DNA from: a virus
Virus record (IMG/VR): IMGVR_UViG_3300036819_000331
Location: 1-64,000 of that record
Length of the DNA stretch: 64,000 nt
Reading direction: 5' to 3' (one strand)
The position numbers and the translations under genes are program-made. Each line of letters starts with the position of its first letter. Positions within the stretch are counted from its first letter, which is position 1. Below the pieces are notes generated by a model. That model was not told the DNA's origin. It made no database searches and saw nothing but the letters and a program-made list of their open reading frames with translations. This document shows, one piece after another, positions 49,341 to 56,926 of this stretch.

Positions 49341-49889
49341 ATGCAGGCAGCGCCAGTCGAGGATACCGGATTCATCGACATGAGGGAGCAGCTGGCACCC
49401 AAGCAGGTGAAGGCGTATGTCGAGCACCAGCGGGAGCGGGGCCATGTCGAATTCAATAACGGCTCCATCCTCGTGAAGAGCCGTCACCCGCTCGACCAGT
49501 GCCTGCGGCGGGGCATCATCGAGGCCCACCACCATGACAGCGGCAAGCGCATCATGACGATCCGGGACTGCGCGTTCTCCCGCACGTCCGGCCGCATCTA
49601 CAATGACCTCGGGCAGGGCGATAGTGGCATCGATGCCATGACGCTGTTCACGGAGGCCAGCCGGGCGATGATGAAGCTCGGCAACCCGAAGTTCGGCGGC
49701 CTCTGGGGTCTCATCAAAATCGTGTGCTTCAGCGAGCCGGATATCGATGGGAACTTCTTCAGCGAGGCGGAATACTCAGCGCTCTACGGGCTCGGGCCGA
49801 ATATTCAGAACGCGTTTGAGGAGTTGGATAAGGCGTTGGGGGAGGCGAGGGAGGCGATAAAAACGCGTCTCACGAATTCGCAGCGGTAG
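49341..49889 (+). CDS. Hypothetical phage protein
   Basis: Protein of 182 residues from ATG 49341 (AAGGAG 8 bases upstream); ATG 49314, in a TAATG overlap with the gene before, is an equally possible start. DQCLRRGIIEAHHHDSGKRI, FSRTSGRIYNDLGQGDSG and LWGLIKIVCFSEPDIDG are distinctive and suggest a conserved folded protein; the position, last before the late genes, would suit a late-transcription or DNA-binding role. Family not recognised. Its end overlaps the convergent TIR gene by 20 bases. Confidence 0.6.
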   Translation: MQAAPVEDTGFIDMREQLAPKQVKAYVEHQRERGHVEFNNGSILVKSRHPLDQCLRRGIIEAHHHDSGKRIMTIRDCAFSRTSGRIYNDLGQGDSGIDAMTLFTEASRAMMKLGNPKFGGLWGLIKIVCFSEPDIDGNFFSEAEYSALYGLGPNIQNAFEELDKALGEAREAIKTRLTNSQR

Positions 49890-51123
49890 TATTTTTCGGG
49901 GGACGTGGCATGCCGCATTGTTCGCACACCTTGGCGAAAAAGGGTTCCATGGCGGCGAGTGGGTCTTCGCCGACGCGATAATCCCCCTCGACCTCGATGA
50001 GATCGCTGGCACACGGACCAACCGGGCGCGCGAAGTTGGAGAAGCCCATTGAGCGACCTCGCACACCCTCAAATCCGGCAATCCAATGAAAAGGCCCTGG
50101 AATACCAAAGCGATCACGCAGGAACTCGGCACCTCGCAACAGACTGTTCGAAAAACCAGACTCATCAAGCAGGATAAGCTTTGGTAGGTTCTGCAAGGGA
50201 AAGGTGTCTATCAGCCACAATTCGCCATCAATAAACATAAAGACAACCGCAGGCGCGAGATTAGAGTCCAGAACGGGTGCTAGGCCCGCGCCATCCGCGC
50301 CTCGCAAGTCAAAACTGCTTGTGTAGCCGTTATACAGCGGCAGCGTGGATAAATCTTTAACCTGTTTCCTGATAGCAATGACATTAAACGGCTCCGTTGG
50401 GGGCGTTTGAGGAATAACCCTGAGCCAGAAGGCGGCTCCGTCAGACAGTAATGCCTCAGATTCAGGCCTCCCGTTCAGACTGGCGATGGGATGCTTATAA
50501 AATCCGATTGGCTCCCCCTTGGCACGGAACCTCGCCCTACCATCTAGCGGGCGTCGGTACTCCCGTGGTTTAACTGGCGCGAGGCTTGACTTGTAGGTCT
50601 CGGCTGCGAGGATTTGTCTAATCTCGATTTCGAGAACTTTCGAGAGGTGCTCGCGCTGGGCTTTTCGTTCGTCGTCGGACGCTCCATCTGGTACGTCGTA
50701 TGGAGACGGGAATGCGTGATGCGCAAGGTCGAACGGCATCGTTGCCCTGTTGGGTTTTCCGTACGCCGTATTCATCACGGGGACAATCCTGCTGTGCCCC
50801 AAACTCTTAAGGGCATACCCGTATTCGATCAGCACATTAGGGTTCGGAGTCGGCTCGCCATTCTTGCGTTCAGCGACGAACGTCAAGTCAGGAACGAAAA
50901 TGGCGGCTCGATCGATCTTGCCAAGGATCGTATCGAATATGGGCGGAGATCCGGGAACCCCCTTAATGTCCTTATCAAGAACCAGTTCGTGAGGGCGCTC
51001 ATCGATAGTAAGTTCCTTCGAAATTCGTTCCAGAGCGGACTTGAGCGCTCGTTCTATGAGGTTGCGCCCTTCCTTCGTCGGCCTATCCGATTGCCACGAG
51101 AAGAAAACCGTTGCGGTGCTCAT
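49870..51123 (-). CDS. TIR-like domain protein (putative defence effector)
   Basis: Protein of 417 residues. Residues 3-150 match TIR-like nucleotide-binding domains: ATVFFSWQSDRPTKEG at the start, GSPPIFDTILGKIDRAAIFV, and PNPNVLIEYGYALKSLG with the likely catalytic glutamate E100. TIR effectors in bacterial defence consume or convert NAD. The remaining 260 residues have no recognised domain and may be a sensor: FWLRVIPQTPPTEPFNVIAI, LWLIDTFPLQNLPKLILLDE. It runs against the direction of the phage genes and follows a 93-residue gene by 7 bp. An anti-phage cassette carried by the phage is inferred. Confidence 0.75.
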   Translation of the reverse strand: MSTATVFFSWQSDRPTKEGRNLIERALKSALERISKELTIDERPHELVLDKDIKGVPGSPPIFDTILGKIDRAAIFVPDLTFVAERKNGEPTPNPNVLIEYGYALKSLGHSRIVPVMNTAYGKPNRATMPFDLAHHAFPSPYDVPDGASDDERKAQREHLSKVLEIEIRQILAAETYKSSLAPVKPREYRRPLDGRARFRAKGEPIGFYKHPIASLNGRPESEALLSDGAAFWLRVIPQTPPTEPFNVIAIRKQVKDLSTLPLYNGYTSSFDLRGADGAGLAPVLDSNLAPAVVFMFIDGELWLIDTFPLQNLPKLILLDESGFSNSLLRGAEFLRDRFGIPGPFHWIAGFEGVRGRSMGFSNFARPVGPCASDLIEVEGDYRVGEDPLAAMEPFFAKVCEQCGMPRPPKNTTAANS

Positions 51124-51130
51124 TAGTTCG

Positions 51131-51412
51131 TCAATCAGTAGTTATGGTATCGCGATATACAGTGAAGGCCAGGTCAAAGATTTCCTCGGCAATCGCAGTC
51201 AATTCCGGTCGCCGAACTCCGTCGAGATTCTCCAAGGCTTTGTTGATCCGCACAAGTCGCTCGCGGTATTGCGGCGGCGATGTTTCGCCAAGCGGAAGAA
51301 GGGTGATTTTCGCTCCGAGGAGCCGCGACTTGAGCTTTTCATCAATCGTGGCGAGGAGTTTGCATGCGCTGTAACAACGCTCCGCTACCGACAGATCTGC
51401 ATTTCTGGCCAT
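51131..51412 (-). CDS. Helical partner of the TIR protein
   Basis: Protein of 93 residues, all helical: DLSVAERCYSACKLLATIDE, YRERLVRINKALENLDGV, TAIAEEIFDLAFTVYRD. First gene of the antisense cassette; the TIR gene starts 7 bp after its stop. It could be a regulator, inhibitor or adaptor of the TIR protein. No family recognised. The 120 bp upstream should contain the cassette promoter; I cannot fix the boxes. Confidence 0.6.
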   Translation of the reverse strand: MARNADLSVAERCYSACKLLATIDEKLKSRLLGAKITLLPLGETSPPQYRERLVRINKALENLDGVRRPELTAIAEEIFDLAFTVYRDTITTD

Positions 51413-51535
51413 GGTCGAATTCTACCCCAGAGTAGGAAGAATAAGGAGGCCACGCTTTTGGGCTTGCGTTTTTCTAATATTCGTGTAAATTGCAAATCGT
51501 TGACACGCCCTTTTTGTCTCTAGCGTTTGGAGCGC

Positions 51536-51766
51536 ATGAATTCGCAGAAACGCTTGGCCTTCCGATCTTCAACCGTATCTTTTCCCACCGAAATCGACGC
51601 CGGTTCGTGCCAGGCGGCCCGTATTGAGGCCGCGATGTCGAAGCCTGTCCTCCGTGTTGCCGTAACGCCGGAATGGCTGGCGGAGAATGCGGTGAAGCAG
51701 CTGGCGTATGAGGAGAAGTTCCGCGCGTGGCGTAAGCTGCATCCGTCGCGTAATACGACTCAATAG
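51536..51766 (+). CDS. Small hypothetical protein
   Basis: 76 residues from ATG 51536; an ATG at 51635 with GAGG five bases upstream would give 43 residues (MSKPVLRVAVTPEWLAENAV...), the better-looking part. A TTGACA box at 51500-51505 may be a promoter. Function unknown; the first late-region gene. Confidence 0.4.
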   Translation: MNSQKRLAFRSSTVSFPTEIDAGSCQAARIEAAMSKPVLRVAVTPEWLAENAVKQLAYEEKFRAWRKLHPSRNTTQ

Positions 51767-51776
51767 CAATTTTCAC

Positions 51777-51838
51777 GGGGACGGCACAATCCGCAAGGAC
51801 GCGTGCGCGGGGTGAGAAAACCCTGAGTAATCGTCCCC
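51777..51838 (+). repeat. 7-bp inverted repeat upstream of terminase
   Basis: GGGGACG (51777-51783) and CGTCCCC (51832-51838) enclose 48 bases, with smaller hairpins inside. The place, just before the terminase small subunit gene, is where packaging sites often lie, but nothing more specific can be shown. Confidence 0.35.
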
Positions 51839-51848
51839 ACTAAACATG

Positions 51849-51878
51849 CCCCGCGGGTGAGCGGGGATTTTCATTTTC
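51849..51878 (+). terminator. Hairpin with T-rich tail before terS
   Basis: CCCCGC (51849-51854), 6-base loop, GCGGGG (51861-51866), then ATTTTCATTTTC. Likely ends the transcript of the preceding genes. Confidence 0.5.
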
Positions 51879-51895
51879 AACTGACGTTCGAGTTT

Positions 51896-52396
51896 ATGGG
51901 TAGGAAAGCGCCGAAGAAGCTGGTGAAGTTCAGCTCCGAACTCGGCGAGTTGATCTGTTCGCTGCTGGCCGAAGGACAGAGTCTGCGGAAGATTTGCTCA
52001 ATCGATAGCATGCCGCGAGTATCGACGGTGATGTATTGGTTGGCGAAAGGCGCGGCGAAGACAAAGCCATTCGACGCATTCCTTGAGCAATACGCGATCG
52101 CGCGCGAGGCTCAGGCTCAGGTTTACGTCGATCAGATCATCGATATTGCCGATGATGACGAGGGTGATTTCGGCTTCAAGTCGGAAGATACCGAAGAGGG
52201 CGCGAGCGGCAAGCCCGTCGTCCTAATTGACAACGTTCATCGGGCGAAACTGCGGGTTGACGCCCGCAAATGGATTGCCTCGAAGCTTCTTCCGAAGAAG
52301 TACGGCGAGAAGATTCAGCAGGAACACAGCACCAAAGACGATAAGCCCATACCGATATTCACGCTCAACATCGGCCAGAAGACGCCCGATGCATGA
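51896..52396 (+). CDS. Terminase small subunit
   Basis: Protein of 166 residues from ATG 51896; a GTG at 51857 is in frame but would start inside the terminator hairpin. The N-terminal helix-turn-helix (LICSLLAEGQSLRKICSIDS, MPRVSTVMYWLAKG) is the DNA-recognition domain typical of small terminase subunits. A long middle helix (EQYAIAREAQAQVYVDQIID) and an Arg/Lys tail follow (RKWIASKLLPKKYGEK). Overlaps the large subunit gene by four bases. It would bind the packaging site and recruit the motor. Confidence 0.82.
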   Translation: MGRKAPKKLVKFSSELGELICSLLAEGQSLRKICSIDSMPRVSTVMYWLAKGAAKTKPFDAFLEQYAIAREAQAQVYVDQIIDIADDDEGDFGFKSEDTEEGASGKPVVLIDNVHRAKLRVDARKWIASKLLPKKYGEKIQQEHSTKDDKPIPIFTLNIGQKTPDA

Positions 52397-53640
52397 ACAT
52401 CCAGTACCAACGGCCGCCGCTGTATCCCAAGCAACTCGCCGCCATCTTCCATGACAAGCGATACGGTTTCATAGAAGCGAGTACCAAGGCCGGCAAGACC
52501 GTCGGAAACATGGCGTGGATTCTGGAAAAGACCCTTATCGGATCCAAGCCGAATCAGAACCGCTGGTGGGTCGCTCCTGTATACGGTCAGGCGGAAATTG
52601 CCTACACGCGCATGAAGCATGGCCTTCCGAAGGGCATATTTGATGCGCACGATACGAAGCTTCGCCTCTCGTTCATCAACGGCGCAAATATCTGGTTCAA
52701 GTCCGGCGAAAAGCCCGACAACCTCTACGGCGACGACGTTTACGATGTCGTCATCGACGAAGCGAGCAGGCTGCGCGAGGAAGCTTATACTGCGATCCGA
52801 AGCACGCTTACCGCGACGCGCGGTGCGCTCAGGGCCATAGGCAACGTCAAGGGACGTAAGAACTGGTTCTACCGCCTCTGCCGAAAAGCCCAGGCGGGCG
52901 ATCCGACAATGGAGTACCACAAACTCACCGCATATGACGCGGTCGAGGGTGGCGTCCTGGCGGCGGAGGAAATCGAATCCGCGAAGCGGGAGTTGCCGGA
53001 GAATGTCTTCCGGGAGCTTTACCTTGCCGAGCCTTCAGATGATGGCGGCAACCCGTTCGGCATCGCAGCGATTCAGGCGTGCGTTAAGCCGCTTTCGACC
53101 TTACCCGCAGTCTCCTGGGGCTGGGATTTAGCAAAATCCTACGACTGGTGCGTCGGAATCGGCCTCGACAGGAACAGCGACACTTGCCGGTTCGAACGTT
53201 TCCAAAAGCCTTGGCAGGACACGATTTCCTACATAAGGAATGTTACCGGCAATGTCCCGGCGCTTGTGGACAGTACCGGAGTCGGTGACCCGGTGCTTGA
53301 GGCTCTCCAGGCAAACGGCGGCAACAATTTCGAAGGCTTCAAGTTCTCGCAGCTGAGCAAACAGCAGCTCATGGAAGGGCTGGCGGTCGCGATACAGCAA
53401 AAGCACGTCGGCTACCCGGCTGGCGTCATTGTCTCCGAGCTTGAACAGTTCGAATACGAATATACGCGCACCGGAGTACGTTATAGCGCCCCGGAAGGAT
53501 TTCACGATGACTGCGTATGCGGTCTCGCCCTCGCGGTGCGCAGAAAGACAATTCCGCTGCCCGGCGCTGGCTGGCTCGCCTACGCCGAGTCGCAGGCCGT
53601 CGAAGCGCAGAAAGCCGCAGAGAAAGCCAAACACCCTTAA
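52393..53640 (+). CDS. Terminase large subunit
   Basis: Protein of 415 residues. ATPase: deviant Walker A ASTKAGKT at 29-36, Walker B VVIDEASRLREEAY, coupling motif near AIGNVKGRKNW. Nuclease: GWDLAKSYDWCVGIG (first Asp), VDSTGVGDPV (second) and FHDDCVCGLALAV (third). It is the motor that translocates DNA into the prohead and cuts concatemers. At 415 residues it is shorter than the usual 450-550. Confidence 0.92.
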   Translation: MNIQYQRPPLYPKQLAAIFHDKRYGFIEASTKAGKTVGNMAWILEKTLIGSKPNQNRWWVAPVYGQAEIAYTRMKHGLPKGIFDAHDTKLRLSFINGANIWFKSGEKPDNLYGDDVYDVVIDEASRLREEAYTAIRSTLTATRGALRAIGNVKGRKNWFYRLCRKAQAGDPTMEYHKLTAYDAVEGGVLAAEEIESAKRELPENVFRELYLAEPSDDGGNPFGIAAIQACVKPLSTLPAVSWGWDLAKSYDWCVGIGLDRNSDTCRFERFQKPWQDTISYIRNVTGNVPALVDSTGVGDPVLEALQANGGNNFEGFKFSQLSKQQLMEGLAVAIQQKHVGYPAGVIVSELEQFEYEYTRTGVRYSAPEGFHDDCVCGLALAVRRKTIPLPGAGWLAYAESQAVEAQKAAEKAKHP

Positions 53641-53658
53641 CCCATCACAGGAGTTCTT

Positions 53659-54360
53659 ATGACCACCTATTCGATGCTCGCCCCCGCGGCCAAGGCCGGA
53701 TTTACCCAGCAATGCGCGTCCAGTACCACGTATACCGCCGATGCTTATGGCTTCATCACTGGAATCGCCCTGGCCGATGTCGGCGACCTCTATAAAGGAG
53801 GCTGCATCCCGCTGGGCCAGTCCGGCGTGCGCAGCACGTTCAGCCAGACCGTCGATCCCAGTATCAGCAACGACAACACCCAGGACTTCGGCATCGGTTC
53901 GGAATGGTTCAACACCACGACCGGCCTGATGTGGCGCTGCCAGTCCGCTGCGACCGGAGCGGCGGTGTGGTTGCCGCAGGTTTCGTCCGGCGTGCTCGTG
54001 GGTCGCCTTATCGGCGCGAACATGAACGTCACGACCGACCAGGCCATCAACATGACGGGCTGGACGGCGCTCAACAAATTCCGTCTGACCAAGGTAACGG
54101 TGAAAAACGCCAGCGTCTCGCTCACGACGGCAGCGGGCGGCATCTACACCGCTGTAAGCAAGGGCGGTACGGCCTATGTGGCATCGGGTCAGGCCTATAG
54201 CGCGCTGACCGGCGCAACGCTGGCGCTCGACCTTACCATCGCCACAACTCCCGGCGTCACGCCTCTTGCGGCGGCCAGCCAGCTTTATCTGGCGCTGAGC
54301 ACCGCGCAGGGCAGCGCAGCAACGGCAGACGTATATTTGTTCGGCGACGCCTACGTGTAA
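53659..54360 (+). CDS. Putative virion protein
   Basis: Protein of 233 residues between terL and portal. FGIGSEWFNTTTGLMWRCQS and TGAAVWLPQV form a segment commonly seen in phage head or tail-fibre decoration proteins; the rest (LVGRLIGANMNVTT, LNKFRLTKVTVKNASVSLTT) is beta-rich and Gly/Ala/Thr-rich without cysteines apart from three near the start. AGGAG precedes the ATG. Probably a structural or decoration protein. Confidence 0.6.
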   Translation: MTTYSMLAPAAKAGFTQQCASSTTYTADAYGFITGIALADVGDLYKGGCIPLGQSGVRSTFSQTVDPSISNDNTQDFGIGSEWFNTTTGLMWRCQSAATGAAVWLPQVSSGVLVGRLIGANMNVTTDQAINMTGWTALNKFRLTKVTVKNASVSLTTAAGGIYTAVSKGGTAYVASGQAYSALTGATLALDLTIATTPGVTPLAAASQLYLALSTAQGSAATADVYLFGDAYV

Positions 54361-54387
54361 AACTGAGGCCAGTAGCGAGAGTTTGCA

Positions 54388-55956
54388 ATGCCGGAGGGAG
54401 GAAAGGTTACGCCGATCTCCCCCGGCGTCGTTGCGCGCGTGACGCGTGCGGCACGATACGTCATCACTGGAAACGCCGACGGATGGTTCCCCGCAGGCCA
54501 GCCGCTCACTCCCCAGGCTCCTCCGGAAGTCCGGGGCCGCCAGTTCGACTACCCGACCTACGTCAATACGACCTATACGCCGCGCGCGGGCGAGCCGATA
54601 TCCTTCCAGGATTTGCGCGGCCTCGCCGATAACTGCGACATCCTCAGCTCTGCCATCGAAACCCGCAAGGACCAGATGGAAGCGCTGGAATGGAATATCC
54701 GCATCAAGGCGGACGACAACAACAAGCGTACGACCGCAACGGCAGAGCAGCAGAAGCGCATCGACGCCATCACCGATTTCCTCCAGTACCCCGACAAGAT
54801 CAACAGCTGGGAGCAGTGGCAGCGCCAGCTCCTCGACGACATGTTCGTCATCGATGCGCCGTGCCTCTACAAGCGCAAGGACCGCAAGGGGCGTCTCTAC
54901 GGACTCGAAATCATCGACGGCGCGAGCATCAAGATTCTGATTGACGACTCCGGCCGCAGGCCGCTTCCGCCCGATCCGGCCTACCAGCAAATCATCAAGG
55001 GCATGCCGGCGACCAACTACACCAGCGACGAGCTGCTGTATTGGATGCACAATCCCCGCAGCCATAAGGTCTATGGCCGCTCGCACGTCGAGCAGGTCAT
55101 CCTGACTGTGAATACGCTGATCCGCCGGGCGCTGTTCCAACTTGAATATTACAAGGAAGGCAGCCAGCCCGACGCATTCTTGGGACTGCCGAAGGAATGG
55201 AATAGCGAGCAGATCATCGCCTTCCAGAAGAATTTCGACGCCATGATGGCGGGCAACCTCGCCATGCGGCGCCGCCTGAAGTTCATGCCCGGTGAGTTCA
55301 AGTACCAGGAGACGAAAGCCCCGCAGCTCAAAGACGAATACGACGAGTGGCTGGCGCGCATCATCTGCTACGTGTTTTCCCTTGCGCCGACGCCGTTCAT
55401 CAAGCAGATGAACAGGGCGACGGCGGAATCATCGCATGATGCCGCGCTGGAAGAGGGCTTGGCACCGCTCCAGAAATGGATGCGCAAGAACGTAAACCGC
55501 GTAATCGCCGTAGATTTTGATTCCTCCGATCTCGAGTTCGCTTACGTTGATGACCGAGAACAGGACCCGCTGCAGGCGGCCCAGATCAACCAGATCTACG
55601 TCCAGGCCGGAATAATGTCGGTCGATGAGACGCGTGAGAATATCGGCTTAGTGCCGCTCGGTGGCGCTGCCGCTGTGGCAATGCCGCTCACAGCGACCGG
55701 GTTCGTCGCACCGAAAACTCCCGAAGAGCAGCAGGCAGATGCCGACGCTCAGACGCAAGCAATGCAGGCAGCTGCGGAGGCGCGCGCCAAAGCTGGGCAG
55801 AACGGAGCGCAGTCGAACGGTAATCAAAACGACCCGAAACACGGTGGGGGCGATGCGCCTCCTAGTAAGGATACGGACGACGCGAAGAAAGCAGCTCCTG
55901 CCAACTTAAAAAAAAAGCCCAACCCATATCTCCTCATGACCGGGCGCAGGCATTAA
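54388..55956 (+). CDS. Portal protein
   Basis: Protein of 522 residues. SFQDLRGLADNCDILSSAIE, TRKDQMEALEWNIRI, INSWEQWQRQLLDDMFVIDA, YGRSHVEQVILTVNTLIRRA and CYVFSLAPTPFIKQMNRATA are typical portal motifs. The C-terminal 80 residues are a Gln/Ala/Asp-rich tail. The dodecameric portal is the DNA gate and assembly start of the head. Near the end A AAA AAG at 55911-55917 can shift ribosomes into the MuF frame. Confidence 0.9.
   Translation: MPEGGKVTPISPGVVARVTRAARYVITGNADGWFPAGQPLTPQAPPEVRGRQFDYPTYVNTTYTPRAGEPISFQDLRGLADNCDILSSAIETRKDQMEALEWNIRIKADDNNKRTTATAEQQKRIDAITDFLQYPDKINSWEQWQRQLLDDMFVIDAPCLYKRKDRKGRLYGLEIIDGASIKILIDDSGRRPLPPDPAYQQIIKGMPATNYTSDELLYWMHNPRSHKVYGRSHVEQVILTVNTLIRRALFQLEYYKEGSQPDAFLGLPKEWNSEQIIAFQKNFDAMMAGNLAMRRRLKFMPGEFKYQETKAPQLKDEYDEWLARIICYVFSLAPTPFIKQMNRATAESSHDAALEEGLAPLQKWMRKNVNRVIAVDFDSSDLEFAYVDDREQDPLQAAQINQIYVQAGIMSVDETRENIGLVPLGGAAAVAMPLTATGFVAPKTPEEQQADADAQTQAMQAAAEARAKAGQNGAQSNGNQNDPKHGGGDAPPSKDTDDAKKAAPANLKKKPNPYLLMTGRRH
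55911..55917 (+). promoter_or_regulatory. Possible -1 frameshift site joining portal and MuF
   Basis: In the portal frame the bases read A AAA AAG, the heptamer used by dnaX, inside a run of nine A (55908-55916). A -1 slip moves ribosomes into the downstream MuF frame, open from here to 56678. The fusion would be about 763 residues. Confidence 0.5.
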
Positions 55957-55994
55957 AGTCCCGCGCGGCCATAAAGAGGCTCGCTGGGAAGGTT

Positions 55995-56678
55995 TTGGCG
56001 AAAACCGCCAGTTCGGTAGCCCGGCAGCTTAATACAGCGCTGGGCAAGCTCGCCAAGGCCGATGATGCCGACGACCAGTCGGATGGAATCGTAAGCGAAC
56101 TCGACCTCAATCTGCTGACGGGCCTCTCGGCAGTGCATCCGTGGCTGGAGGACGTGGCGGCGGATCGAGCCGGTGATGAGTTGCTATCGCTTGGGATCTC
56201 CGAGGATACAGATTTCTTCAGCCACGCAAATACGCGCGCGGCAGATTACGCCAAAGACCGCAGCGCTGATCTGGTCACCCAGATCGACGAATCCACGCGC
56301 GACATGCTCCGCCGGAAGATCGCCGACGGTATCGCCGCGGGTGCGATGCGGGAAGACATCATCGATTCCATCATGGACTCGGATATCTTCAGCGAGTCGC
56401 GCGCCACGCTAATCGCTGATACCGAAGTCGCGATGGCGAACGGGCAGGGGGGGCTTGCCGGTTACAAGGAAGCCAAAGCCGCGGGCGTGAAGTTGAAGAA
56501 GGTCTGGGTGTGCGATTCTGATCCGTGTCCTATCTGCGAAGAAAATGAAAACGCGGGCGAAATAGACGTTTCAGATTCCTTCCCAAGTGGCGATGATGCT
56601 GAAATCGCTCACATTAATTGCCTGTGTCACACAGAATCCGTGGTCGAGGATGACAAGGAAGAGGATGACGACGAATGA
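55995..56678 (+). CDS. MuF-like head morphogenesis protein (likely frameshift extension of portal)
   Basis: 227 residues counted from a TTG at 55995; coding character continues upstream in frame to the slip site at 55911. There is no ATG or GTG start near the beginning. DMLRRKIADGIAAGAMREDI and ADTEVAMANGQGGLAGYKEA, followed by VCDSDPCPICEENENAGEID and AHINCLCHTESV, match the Mu gpF/SPP1 gp7 minor head domain. The tail is acidic. MuF proteins are few-copy head proteins bound to the portal, so making them as a portal extension would be reasonable. Confidence 0.7.
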   Translation: MAKTASSVARQLNTALGKLAKADDADDQSDGIVSELDLNLLTGLSAVHPWLEDVAADRAGDELLSLGISEDTDFFSHANTRAADYAKDRSADLVTQIDESTRDMLRRKIADGIAAGAMREDIIDSIMDSDIFSESRATLIADTEVAMANGQGGLAGYKEAKAAGVKLKKVWVCDSDPCPICEENENAGEIDVSDSFPSGDDAEIAHINCLCHTESVVEDDKEEDDDE

Positions 56679-56851
56679 CGATACTCCAAGCCATCAGCCT
56701 CCTCAACGGCACGGTGCCGAATGGCCTCGTGGCTGTGCAGCGCGTCATGCTGATGAACGGCATCGTCGATGCGGCACGCAACGGCGATAAGGATGCCCGG
56801 CAGTTCATCGACCTTTGCGCCCTGAACGTCGCAACAGCAACAAGACACTAA
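56675..56851 (+). CDS. 58-residue hypothetical protein
   Basis: ATG 56675 overlaps the MuF stop by four bases. MTILQAISLLNGTVPNGLVA, then two helices. A hydrophobic, helical small protein between head genes; role unknown. The next 75 bp include a weak GGCCG/CGGCC hairpin followed by TTTTT. Confidence 0.5.
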   Translation: MTILQAISLLNGTVPNGLVAVQRVMLMNGIVDAARNGDKDARQFIDLCALNVATATRH

Positions 56852-56926
56852 CGACCACCCATTGTTTGGTCACTGGCCGCTCTTAACCGGACGGCCCATT
56901 TTTCACCCCTATCTTGAGCACCACCC

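Noticed and set aside
51849-51866. Solitary CRISPR-type repeat (CCCCGC...GCGGGG)
   Set aside because: Only one copy exists, without spacers or cas genes; terminator hairpin with T-rich tail is the simpler reading.
53128-55140. A 670-residue open frame on the minus strand
   Set aside because: It is antisense to the terminase and portal genes, which have clear motifs; its composition is that of a mirror frame in G+C-rich coding DNA.
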